In this document: in pieces, positions 41,618 to 49,353 of the stretch
Position numbering within the stretch: the stretch's first letter is position 1
How the letters are laid out: every line of letters starts with the position of its first letter
Assembly (NCBI RefSeq): GCF_000943555.1
Contig: NZ_JTDV01000010.1
Coordinates: forward strand, 248,001-312,000
Origin: Neotamlana nanhaiensis
GTDB taxonomy: Bacteria; Bacteroidota; Bacteroidia; Flavobacteriales; Flavobacteriaceae
Reading direction: 5' to 3'
DNA length: 64,000 nucleotides
Made by a program: the position numbers and the translations under genes
The notes under the pieces: generated by a model
Told to the model about the DNA's origin: nothing
The model's database searches: none
What the model saw: the letters and a program-made list of their open reading frames with translations, nothing else

Positions 41618-42017
41618 TTAAATCTCCTTGTTTTAGTTGCTCCAAACTTATGTTAAAAGCATCGGCGTATTTTTGTAATAATTTATCGGATAATTTTTTA
41701 AAGCGCTTCGGGTTAAAATGACGCTTTACGCGAAATGGCCAAATACCAACATAACCTGCTAGAATAGTAACGTCCATTCTATTTAATTCCATATAATACT
41801 CAATAGGACTTGTTTGATTATTTATGACGCGTTGTTTCGCTTCTTCGGCACGTTCTTTAATATCTTCAATGGCATTATTTAGAGCAATTGTTTTGGGCGT
41901 CCAACCACTACTTTTTGTGGTGATGTAGTTACCGTTTTCGTCGGTAGCGTAGCATAATTCTTTTTGGTTAATAGAATCTAAACTACTTTTATCTTGAGGC
42001 ACTTCGTTTGCTTTCAT
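41607..42017 (-). CDS. Conserved hypothetical protein coupled to BtrH-like enzyme
   Basis: This 136-residue soluble protein has no domain that I can name. It has a Ser/Asp-rich start, a central helix NAIEDIKERAEEAKQRVINNQTSPIEYYM and a basic C-terminal half (MDVTILAGYVGIWPFRVKRHFNPKRFKKLSDKLLQKYADAF) that looks helix-turn-helix-like. Its end overlaps the start of the BtrH-like gene by 11 bases and it follows the dehydratase gene by 4 bases. Tight coupling suggests a partner or regulator of the acyltransferase; this is inference. Confidence 0.65.
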   Translation of the reverse strand: MKANEVPQDKSSLDSINQKELCYATDENGNYITTKSSGWTPKTIALNNAIEDIKERAEEAKQRVINNQTSPIEYYMELNRMDVTILAGYVGIWPFRVKRHFNPKRFKKLSDKLLQKYADAFNISLEQLKQGDLNED

Positions 42018-42021
42018 ACCT

Positions 42022-42462
42022 TTAATTAATTTCGCGAATAATTAAATTGAGATTGCAAGATACTAATTCTTTATGGTCTTGAATGATTGTACATTCAATA
42101 TTACACAGGCTGTAATCGTCTGCATCGAACCTAGAAATTAAATTAGCGTTAGAGGAAATGGTAGTATTTACTTTTGGTAAATGTTGAATTGTTACTTTTT
42201 TTATAGCACTAATAAAACCAATAAGTTTAACAGTACTTTTGTTGTCGTAAAACGATTTGCCAACAATACAAGAACAGGTTTGCGCCGCATATTCTATTAA
42301 ACCTGCTTCGGCAAAATACCCATTATCGTTGAAGATTGATGTTTCATTAATAAAAAACTGCGTACATACCCGTTCATCATCAATAGAAATGACTTTATCA
42401 ACCATTAAAAATGGCGGCCGATGTGGTAATAATTCGCTAATGTTTATTTCCGAAAGGTTCAT
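42022..42462 (-). CDS. FabZ-like hot-dog protein retaining Glu but lacking GHFPG His
   Basis: This 146-residue hot-dog protein starts like FabZ (ISELLPHRPPFLMVDKVISID), then reads FNDNGYFAEAGLIEYAAQTCSC. The catalytic Glu of the central helix is kept (IEYAAQ), while the His-containing GHFPG loop is replaced by DNGYFAE. It overlaps its paralogue upstream by a single base (ATGA-like junction). It might work as a heteromer with a His-bearing subunit such as the 121-residue protein, or as an ApeP-like accessory dehydratase subunit. Confidence 0.78.
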   Translation of the reverse strand: MNLSEINISELLPHRPPFLMVDKVISIDDERVCTQFFINETSIFNDNGYFAEAGLIEYAAQTCSCIVGKSFYDNKSTVKLIGFISAIKKVTIQHLPKVNTTISSNANLISRFDADDYSLCNIECTIIQDHKELVSCNLNLIIREIN

Positions 42463-42890
42463 TACGAAGCTAATACGGTTTTCATTTCACCAGAAGCAAT
42501 TTCCTCATTTTCAGCATTAAAAACCGAAATTTCCACCATGGTAACCCCCATAATTTCGTGTAACACATTTACTTTTGTCGTAATGGTTTCGTTAACTTTA
42601 GGAAGCTGTGTAATATTTGTTTTTTTTATAGAACCAATATAACCTGTTGGCGCATCTTCACCTTTTACAAAATAATTGTAACCGGTATGTAAAGCAATGG
42701 TTTGCGCCATATTTTCTACCAAACCAGGTTCGGTAAATTTATTATTTTCAACAAAAATATTATTGGTTGGAATGGTGAATGCTGATACGACTTCGGTTTC
42801 AGAGAAACTTATAAGTGAATCAACCATTACAAATGGCGCTTTTTGCGGAATTAACTTAGTAACATCTTTAATAGGAAATTGTGCACTCAT
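42462..42890 (-). CDS. FabZ-like hot-dog protein, paralogue, Glu kept and GHFPG His lost
   Basis: This 142-residue hot-dog protein shows LIPQKAPFVMVDSLISF at the start. Its central part is FVENNKFTEPGLVENMAQTIALHTGY, with Glu in VENMAQ conserved and the GHFPG loop replaced by ENNKF. PTGYIGSIKKTNITQLPKVNETI matches the following strand of the paralogue (LIGFISAIKKVTIQHLPKVNTTI), so the two form a tandem duplication. Both are downstream of darB by 3 bases or by overlap. The likely activity is dehydration of 3-hydroxyacyl-ACP during polyene synthesis, but a lone subunit lacks the usual His. Confidence 0.78.
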   Translation of the reverse strand: MSAQFPIKDVTKLIPQKAPFVMVDSLISFSETEVVSAFTIPTNNIFVENNKFTEPGLVENMAQTIALHTGYNYFVKGEDAPTGYIGSIKKTNITQLPKVNETITTKVNVLHEIMGVTMVEISVFNAENEEIASGEMKTVLAS

Positions 42891-42893
42891 CCT

Positions 42894-44027
42894 TTAACAA
42901 ACCGTTAGTAAGGCAATAGAATACGAAAATCTGGCACTTTCTGGTACCGATAGCAGTATTTTTTGACCTTTTTTAAGTTTCCCAGAAGCCACCAATTCTT
43001 CAATCATTAAATAAATTGAAGCAGCACCCACGTTACCAACGCGGTCTAAATTCATAAACCATTTATCCCATGGAATTTCAATACCTGCCGCTTTCATACC
43101 ATCATATAAACCTTCTTTAAAGTAATAGGATGAAATATGCGGTAAGTAATAATCGATATCATCAACCGATATATTATGTTTAGCAAACGAGCGTTTTAAA
43201 CTATCTACACCTTTTTCAAGAATATTGGCACCTAATAGTTTAACATCTTGCTGAACGGCAAATAATGTTTTTTTACTCCATTGGTCGGCAGCATATTCGC
43301 GCCACGGTTTTAAAAGTCCGTCGTCCTGTTTTTCACCTCCCGAATACATACAAGCTTCAAGCTCGTCGGCATACGAGAAGCCTTCCATCCATTCAATTTT
43401 TAATGGTTGTTCGCCTTTTGGCTCACTTTCTAGTAACAAAGCTCCTGCACCATCAGAAAGCATCCATCGTAAAAAATCTTTATTAAATGCAATAATTGGG
43501 TTTTCTTCTAAGGTTTCCAAATGCTTTACTTCATCTTCAAAAATATCAGAACGAAACCAGGTTGAACTTCTTTCAGACCCTGTTACAACGGCATTATTCG
43601 ATTGTTCGCATTTTACTGAAAGATATCCGTATTTTAGGGCATTCATGCCCGAACAACATGCGCCAGACGGTGAATTTACCTCAACATTTCCATTTTTTAA
43701 AAAACCGTGTACCATTGAAGCGTGCGATGGCAAAATATGGTCTGGACTCGATGTACCACAAGACAATACTTCAATATCGGTGGTTTTAAAATTACTATCG
43801 CAAAGGCCTTTTATAGCTTCGGTGGTAAGTTGGGCATTATTATGAGTGATATTACCAGCCTCATCAATGGCATAATATCTGGTTTTTATTTGGTTATTTC
43901 GTAAAACAATGCGTCTTCCTTTAGAATGTTTACCATTAATTAAACCTAATTTAGCTTCCATTTCGTCGTTAGAAACTGGTTTATTTGGTAAAAACTTAGA
44001 AATACGAGTTATATAAACTTCTTTCAT
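42894..44027 (-). CDS. darB: DarB: ketoacyl synthase III-like enzyme of dialkylresorcinol synthesis
   Basis: This 377-residue FabH/OleA-like thiolase has nucleophile region VNSPSGACCSGMNALKYG (Cys124/125), DIDYYLPHISSYYF (His) and RVGNVGAASIYLM (Asn), the complete Cys-His-Asn triad. In the dialkylresorcinol pathway DarB joins a beta-ketoacyl thioester with a 2-enoyl thioester to form a cyclohexanedione. The pairing with darA (3 bases upstream) is the hallmark of DAR clusters, and in flexirubin producers these genes make the resorcinol half of the pigment. Downstream lie the two hot-dog proteins. Confidence 0.92.
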   Translation of the reverse strand: MKEVYITRISKFLPNKPVSNDEMEAKLGLINGKHSKGRRIVLRNNQIKTRYYAIDEAGNITHNNAQLTTEAIKGLCDSNFKTTDIEVLSCGTSSPDHILPSHASMVHGFLKNGNVEVNSPSGACCSGMNALKYGYLSVKCEQSNNAVVTGSERSSTWFRSDIFEDEVKHLETLEENPIIAFNKDFLRWMLSDGAGALLLESEPKGEQPLKIEWMEGFSYADELEACMYSGGEKQDDGLLKPWREYAADQWSKKTLFAVQQDVKLLGANILEKGVDSLKRSFAKHNISVDDIDYYLPHISSYYFKEGLYDGMKAAGIEIPWDKWFMNLDRVGNVGAASIYLMIEELVASGKLKKGQKILLSVPESARFSYSIALLTVC

Positions 44028-44030
44028 AAA

Positions 44031-44966
44031 TTATTTAATCTGCTCTAATAATGCAACCGAAGCATAATACTCCTTTTGCCTTTTTATTTTTTGGATATTT
44101 AGTAAATAAGTTAGCAAAAATAACACAAAAACTACTGGGGAAATAATCCAAATGGCAATTAACAAATAAACATTAAACATTTTAAGTAATATTTTACGTT
44201 TTTTGGTATTGGCTTCACTTGATTTTGAGATAAAAGTAGACCATTTAGAAAAAATGATATTGGCTTTTCTATCTACAGTTATTAAAAAGGGTTTTATTTT
44301 TACTGCCTCGTGCTTTAATAAGTTTTCTTGAAGGGAATCGAATTTATTTTGAATGAGGTGTGATTTTATAATAGGGCCAAATTTGGTAGCATTATCGATA
44401 TCGGTTTGACTGACACCTGGTTTCGGAAAAATTCCTAAATAGCGCTTTTTCTTTCCAGAAAACATCCAACGAACTATGGTAATTACGCTAATATGGTTTA
44501 CGTGCCTATCAACTAAAGCTATGTTTCCTACCAAATTGGCTTGCAAATTTTTTAGGTGCTTTTTCACCTTTTCCTGCGCCATAATCCACATGTTTCTAGA
44601 ACCGCTTACCGTTACTACGTTTGCGTTTTTAAATAGTGTTTTTGCGTAATCGGATTTTAAAAACGACGATACTGGCAACGATGGTGTTAAATACCACACT
44701 TGATAACCTAAAATAACTAAATCGTATTTTTTGTTTAAAATATCCTGAGGCACAGGTTTAACAGGCTGTTTTTTTTGCAAAAAAGTATCGGGAAAAACCC
44801 CAAAAAAATCTTCTTTTTTCCAAGGAAACGGAAAGTTTTTTTCGAGTTGCATTTCATGAAAGTTAAGTTCTACATCATCTCCTTGTGCCAAACTAGAAAC
44901 AATATTATTTACTATTTCGGTAAGTTGACCAGATTGAGAATAATGCAATACGAGAACTTGCTTCAT
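44031..44966 (-). CDS. darA: DarA: dialkylresorcinol aromatising/condensing enzyme, flavodoxin-like
   Basis: This 311-residue protein has a flavodoxin-like N-terminal half: VLVLHYSQSGQLTEIVNNIVSSL (FMN phosphate loop), VILGYQVWYLTPSLPVSSFL near 93 and VVTVSGSRNMWIMAQEKVKKHL near 125. A C-terminal hydrophobic segment (about 270-297, FNVYLLIAIWIISPVVFVLFLLTYLL) anchors it to the membrane. DarA converts the cyclohexanedione made by DarB into the aromatic dialkylresorcinol. It is the first gene after the largest gap inside the block (95 bases), so a separate promoter for the resorcinol genes is possible. Confidence 0.92.
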   Translation of the reverse strand: MKQVLVLHYSQSGQLTEIVNNIVSSLAQGDDVELNFHEMQLEKNFPFPWKKEDFFGVFPDTFLQKKQPVKPVPQDILNKKYDLVILGYQVWYLTPSLPVSSFLKSDYAKTLFKNANVVTVSGSRNMWIMAQEKVKKHLKNLQANLVGNIALVDRHVNHISVITIVRWMFSGKKKRYLGIFPKPGVSQTDIDNATKFGPIIKSHLIQNKFDSLQENLLKHEAVKIKPFLITVDRKANIIFSKWSTFISKSSEANTKKRKILLKMFNVYLLIAIWIISPVVFVLFLLTYLLNIQKIKRQKEYYASVALLEQIK

Positions 44967-45061
44967 GCCTATTTAAAAATTATCGGTAAAAATAACCATT
45001 TAAAACTTTAAAACTAATTTTTATTTTTCAATCTAATTATTAGCACATTAAACATTAATAA

Positions 45062-45943
45062 TTAACGCAGTTTCTCCCAAAAGTCGAAATAATTAAACCA
45101 TTGTAATGGGTATTTTTTAAGCATCCAAGTAAGGCTTTCGGTATAATCGTTTAAAAGAGATTCTACATCGCGATGCTTTGCTTGCGATTGTCTGGCATAT
45201 AAATGATAATGCAAATTTTTCTCTTTCATTACATAAACAAACAAAACAGGCACGCGTAAGCGTGAGGCCAACATAAAAGGTCCTGCCGGAAATTTTGCCT
45301 TTTCGCCAAGAAAATCTTTTTCTAAAAATTTGGTATTTTGGGTGTAACGATCGCCAGTTATACAAACAATTTCGTTTCTAGCCAATGCCGCATTTATTTC
45401 GAATATGTGCGACAAATCATCTTTTAAAATTATAAGATTGATGTTAGATTTAGTAGTTACACGTTCTAAATACTCTTTTATAGCCGTGTGTTCTTGATTT
45501 GTGGTAAGTAAACTAATAGAAGCCGATTCATCTAAATCTCCAAAAAAGTGTTCGGCAATTTCAAAATTACCTAGGTGAGCACTTATTAAAATACCGCCTT
45601 TTTTATTTTTTAAAGCTTGGTTTATTAAATGAATTCCATCGAACTCGTAAGTGAATTTTTTACGCAAGCCTGATGAAATAGCTACTTTATCAATAATAGT
45701 TTGCCCAAAAACAAAGTAACTATTGTATACATTTTTAAAGCTTTTAAATTTTGAAAATCCTTGCCGCTTATGTAAATAGTAAAAAATAGCCTTAAAGCTA
45801 TCCTTTGCAAATAAAACGAAATAAAAGGAAACAAAATAAAGCACAAAATAAGCTGCCTTAACACCTAGTTTTTTAATACAGAATACAAAAATTTTGTATC
45901 CTAAAACGGTTCCTCTGGATTTACCTTTCCATTCGGCAGCCAT
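45062..45943 (-). CDS. LpxL/HtrB-like lysophospholipid or lipid A acyltransferase
   Basis: This 293-residue membrane-associated acyltransferase has an N-terminal helix pair and HX4D-type motif ISAHLGNFEIAEHF (about 135-148), GDRYTQNTKFLEKDFLGEKAKFPAGPFMLASRLRVPVLFVYVM (around 215-260) and QWFNYFDFWEKL at the end. LpxL relatives transfer acyl groups from acyl-ACP to lipid acceptors, and aryl-polyene clusters contain one or two such enzymes. It may attach the polyene acyl chain to a membrane lipid or take part in ester formation. It lies 18 bases after the ACP gene. Confidence 0.88.
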   Translation of the reverse strand: MAAEWKGKSRGTVLGYKIFVFCIKKLGVKAAYFVLYFVSFYFVLFAKDSFKAIFYYLHKRQGFSKFKSFKNVYNSYFVFGQTIIDKVAISSGLRKKFTYEFDGIHLINQALKNKKGGILISAHLGNFEIAEHFFGDLDESASISLLTTNQEHTAIKEYLERVTTKSNINLIILKDDLSHIFEINAALARNEIVCITGDRYTQNTKFLEKDFLGEKAKFPAGPFMLASRLRVPVLFVYVMKEKNLHYHLYARQSQAKHRDVESLLNDYTESLTWMLKKYPLQWFNYFDFWEKLR

Positions 45944-45961
45944 AATGTTATTTATAAAGCG

Positions 45962-46204
45962 TTAGTTAAGTTTACGCTCAATTAAATCGTAAAAATCTTG
46001 AAGTACTTTAACGTTAACAAAGTCTTCGCCTACCAATTTCACACCAAAATTAGCTTCAACCGACACGACTAGATCTACAAAATCTAAACTATCTAAATCT
46101 AGAGTTTCTTTTAAATCGGCATCCGGCGAAATATCGTCGCTTTCAACTTCAAATTCATCTATAAGGAAGTTGTCTATTTTTTCAATAATAACCTCTTTTG
46201 TCAT
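45962..46204 (-). CDS. Acyl carrier protein 2 of the flexirubin cluster
   Basis: This 80-residue acidic protein is read from ATG 46204; a GTG directly before it (46207) would add one residue. The attachment site is ETLDLDSLDFVDLVVSVEANFGVKL, with Ser39 of DSLD. It lies 7 bases after the ketosynthase gene and ahead of the LpxL-like gene, and likely serves the starter or extension steps of the aryl-polyene arm. Its helix II differs from ACP 1, so the two ACPs may have different partners. Confidence 0.92.
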   Translation of the reverse strand: MTKEVIIEKIDNFLIDEFEVESDDISPDADLKETLDLDSLDFVDLVVSVEANFGVKLVGEDFVNVKVLQDFYDLIERKLN

Positions 46205-46211
46205 CACGCCA

Positions 46212-47429
46212 CTATATTTTTTTTATTATTAATGCTGAATTGGTTCCTCCGAAACCAAAAGAATTGGACAAAAATACATTAATTTTTTTATCTATGGTTT
46301 TACTCACCAAATTTAATTTTTTAGCATCTTCGTCGGGCGTTTCCAAATTAATATTAGGTGCTACAAAACCATGCTGCATCATTAACATAGAGTAAATTAT
46401 CTCGCTTGCTCCAGCCATCCAACACTCGTGCCCCGTCATCGATTTTGTTGAACTTACCGCTGGACCATTATCGCCAAAAACATCGTAAATAGCCTTGGCT
46501 TCGTTAGCATCACCAACAGGCGTTGATGTAGCATGTGCATTAACATAATCGATATCGCTAGCTTGGATTCCTGCCTGCTTTAAAGCCATTTTCATGGCCG
46601 AACTTGGCCCAACAACATTTGGTGTAGAAATATGCTCGCCGTTTGATGAAAAACCATAACCAATAACTTCTCCTAAAATTGGAGCGCCACGTTTTACAGC
46701 AGACTCGTATGATTCTAAAATTACAGTTGCAGCACCACCACTTGGCACTAAGCCATCGCGATTAGCATCAAAAGGTCGTGAAGCTTTAGCTGGATTTTCT
46801 GTATTTACCGAAAACACTCCTAAACCGTCGAAACTGGACATAACGTACGGATTAATTTCTTGGGCTCCTCCACAAATAACACAATCTTGTAAACCACTTT
46901 TAATTAATTGATACGCCATACCTATGGCATGCGAACCACTAGCACAAGCGGCACTAATTGTAAAATTAATTCCAGTTAATTTAAAAATGGTAGACAAATT
47001 CATGGTTACTGAAGAGTTCATACCTTTAAAAATAGCTCCAGAACCAACTAAAGTGGTATCTTTTTTTTCACGAACTTTATCAACCGATTCTATTACAGAT
47101 TTGGTTGTACTATCGTTTCCGTAAAGGATACCAACTTGATTTGCATCAATAAAATCTTGATCTATTTTAGCATTTTTAAACGCTTCAACGGTCGCCATAT
47201 AGGCGTATTCGCCTTCTTCACCAATACTAATGCGTTGTTTACGCGACAAAACACCTTTTAAATTAGGCTTGCTAACCATTCCTGTTAAAGGCGAACGGTA
47301 ACCAAATCCAATGCGTGCTTCATCTATAACAATTCCTGATTTACCTTGATAAAGCGATTCTTTTACTTCGTTTAAGTTCTCACCAATACACGAGTAAATC
47401 CCCATTCCTGTAATTACAACTCTGCTCAT
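46212..47429 (-). CDS. Beta-ketoacyl-ACP synthase (FabB/FabF-like) of the flexirubin cluster
   Basis: This 405-residue ketosynthase has a complete active site: INFTISAACASGSHAIGMAY (Cys162), VNAHATSTPVGDANEA (first His; the usual HGT is HAT) and TKSMTGHECWMAGASE (second His), ending NSFGFGGTNSALIIKK. FabB-like features such as GHECWMAGASE are seen. It follows fabG by 9 bases and precedes ACP 2, so these three form a reducing elongation module near the tyrosine ammonia-lyase gene. Confidence 0.92.
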   Translation of the reverse strand: MSRVVITGMGIYSCIGENLNEVKESLYQGKSGIVIDEARIGFGYRSPLTGMVSKPNLKGVLSRKQRISIGEEGEYAYMATVEAFKNAKIDQDFIDANQVGILYGNDSTTKSVIESVDKVREKKDTTLVGSGAIFKGMNSSVTMNLSTIFKLTGINFTISAACASGSHAIGMAYQLIKSGLQDCVICGGAQEINPYVMSSFDGLGVFSVNTENPAKASRPFDANRDGLVPSGGAATVILESYESAVKRGAPILGEVIGYGFSSNGEHISTPNVVGPSSAMKMALKQAGIQASDIDYVNAHATSTPVGDANEAKAIYDVFGDNGPAVSSTKSMTGHECWMAGASEIIYSMLMMQHGFVAPNINLETPDEDAKKLNLVSKTIDKKINVFLSNSFGFGGTNSALIIKKI

Positions 47430-47438
47430 TTTAAAAAA

Positions 47439-48170
47439 TTACGAGTAAATTCCGCCATTAATATTAATAACCTCGCCTGTAATATAAGATGCTTTTTTAG
47501 AAATTAAAAACGAAACGGCATGAGCGACTTCTTCTGGCTCGCCAAAACGATTTATTGGAATTAAGTTTTTAAGCTCTTTTTCGTCGAGTTCGGCAGTCAT
47601 ATCGGACTTTATAAAACCAGGCGCCACAGCATTAACCGTAATTTTACGTTTTGCAACCTCTTGCGATAAGGCTTTTGTTGCACCTATTAATGCCGCCTTA
47701 GCTGCCGAATAATTAGTTTGCCCTGGTGTACCTTTTACCCCAGAAACGGAAGCTATATTTACAATACGCCCGTAACGGTTACGCAGTAATTTTTGAATAA
47801 AAAAGTTGGTTACGTTATAAAACCCGCTTAATGAGGTGTTTATAACATTATTCCAATCTTCGGCAGGCATCCACATAAACAACCCGTCTTTGGTTATACC
47901 AGCGTTATTTACAATAACTTCGACTACCGCGTCTGGGTTATTTTCTTGCCATGTTGATAAAACCGATTGTACTTGTTGCGCATCGGCTACATTAAATTGT
48001 AAAATTTCACCAGTATTTCCTTCGGCTTCTACAAATTGCAACGTTTCTTTTGCTGCTGCTTCGTTGTTGTTATAATTTATAAGAATATGATACTCTGAAT
48101 CTTTTGCTAACTGAACACACACAGCTTTTCCTATACCTCTAGATCCTCCAGTTATTAGGGCACACTTCAT
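47439..48170 (-). CDS. fabG: 3-oxoacyl-ACP reductase (FabG-like)
   Basis: This 243-residue SDR has TGGSRGIGKAV (7-17), NNAGITKDGLFMWMPAEDW, catalytic Ser in NIASVSGVKG and YSAAKAALIG (Tyr and Lys). The C-terminal YITGEVININGGIYS is typical for FabG. It reduces ACP-bound 3-ketoacyl chains with NADPH before dehydration by the hot-dog enzymes. Being inside the pigment operon, it is a dedicated ApeQ-like copy; the housekeeping fabG would be elsewhere. Confidence 0.92.
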   Translation of the reverse strand: MKCALITGGSRGIGKAVCVQLAKDSEYHILINYNNNEAAAKETLQFVEAEGNTGEILQFNVADAQQVQSVLSTWQENNPDAVVEVIVNNAGITKDGLFMWMPAEDWNNVINTSLSGFYNVTNFFIQKLLRNRYGRIVNIASVSGVKGTPGQTNYSAAKAALIGATKALSQEVAKRKITVNAVAPGFIKSDMTAELDEKELKNLIPINRFGEPEEVAHAVSFLISKKASYITGEVININGGIYS

Positions 48171-48207
48171 TAAAAAATATATTATTAGTTGGTTAGATTT
48201 TTATTTT

Positions 48208-49335
48208 TTATTCGAAAAGTTCTAAGTTTTGGTACCACGTATTATTTAATACCTCGCCTTTAGTATTTAAAAAGGCCCACTCCTTTTTGTATTTTACACG
48301 CACTAAACCATCGATGAAGCCTTTTTCGGTTTTTACGCCAAAAAACATACCAAAATTACCTGCGGTAATTCCGTATTTTTCTTCTATCACCAATTTACCA
48401 TCGGTGTTAATAAAGCCCCATTCTTTTTTTGTTTTTACTGGTGCTAAGCCATCTTCACTAAACACCTCAGCATCTTTATATTGCGCTTTAATTACCTCTT
48501 CGCCCTTTAGGTTAATATAGCCCCAAAGTTTATTTTCGTAATATGGCGCTAAGCCTTTTGTAAAACCTCTAACTCTTTCGTATTTTGGCTCGATTACCCA
48601 TTCGCCATTGGCATTAATAAAACCAACTTTTTCACCTTTTTTGGCATAAGTTATATCGCCATTAAGCGTGAAATCCCAAATTTTTATAGCACCCTCAACA
48701 TGAGTAAAAGTTTTGTCTTTTATTAAACCCCAAACACCTCCTTTTTTAGCTACAATTATACCATTGTAAAGATTTCCAATTTCTTCGTATTCAATTTTTA
48801 TATACTCGTTTCCGGTTTTATCGATTAACCCCCATTTTTCATTTTTTTGAACTCTAGAATACCCATTATAAAAATCGAATGCCTTGGTATAATCTTTAGG
48901 AATAACTGTTTCTCCCTTCTTATTAATAAACCCAACGTTATCAACCGTTCGAACTACAGCTAAATCTTCAGAGAAATCGTAAACTTTATCGGTTACAACA
49001 TCGCTTAAAATTTTGTTTCCAGTTTCATCTATATAATACCAAGAAAGGCCATCGTTTACAATTGCAATACCGCATTGAAACGCCTTTGTTTTTTTTAAAG
49101 TTGGTTTAATTACCCACTCGCCGCTTCGGTTTATATAACCCCAAAGTTTATCGTTAGCCATGGCTTGTGCATAATCGCCAGAAAAACTTTTAGCGTTTAG
49201 AAATTGAGGCTTAATTACCCAATCGCCAGATTTATTAATATACCCAAATTTTCCGTCTACTCTTGCTAAAGCTAGTTCTTGAGCAAAACATAAACTTAAA
49301 CTAAAAAAAGCAACTACAAAAAACAGTTTTTTCAT
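48208..49335 (-). CDS. Exported WG-repeat (beta-propeller-like) protein
   Basis: This 375-residue protein is read from ATG 49335 (MKKLFFVVAFFSLSLCFAQ, a signal peptide); a TTG at 49347 would add four residues. The mature part is made of about a dozen WG/KWG repeats of 20-25 residues (GKFGYINKSGDWVIKPQF, KLWGYINRSGEWVIKPTL, VGFINKKGETVIPKDY and so on). WG repeats are common in Bacteroidetes and usually mediate protein or ligand binding outside the cell. It lies 6 bases after the tyrosine ammonia-lyase gene and 37 bases before fabG, so it is co-transcribed with the pigment genes. A direct role is not known. Confidence 0.85.
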   Translation of the reverse strand: MKKLFFVVAFFSLSLCFAQELALARVDGKFGYINKSGDWVIKPQFLNAKSFSGDYAQAMANDKLWGYINRSGEWVIKPTLKKTKAFQCGIAIVNDGLSWYYIDETGNKILSDVVTDKVYDFSEDLAVVRTVDNVGFINKKGETVIPKDYTKAFDFYNGYSRVQKNEKWGLIDKTGNEYIKIEYEEIGNLYNGIIVAKKGGVWGLIKDKTFTHVEGAIKIWDFTLNGDITYAKKGEKVGFINANGEWVIEPKYERVRGFTKGLAPYYENKLWGYINLKGEEVIKAQYKDAEVFSEDGLAPVKTKKEWGFINTDGKLVIEEKYGITAGNFGMFFGVKTEKGFIDGLVRVKYKKEWAFLNTKGEVLNNTWYQNLELFE

Positions 49336-49353
49336 AACTAGAAACAATTAGAT

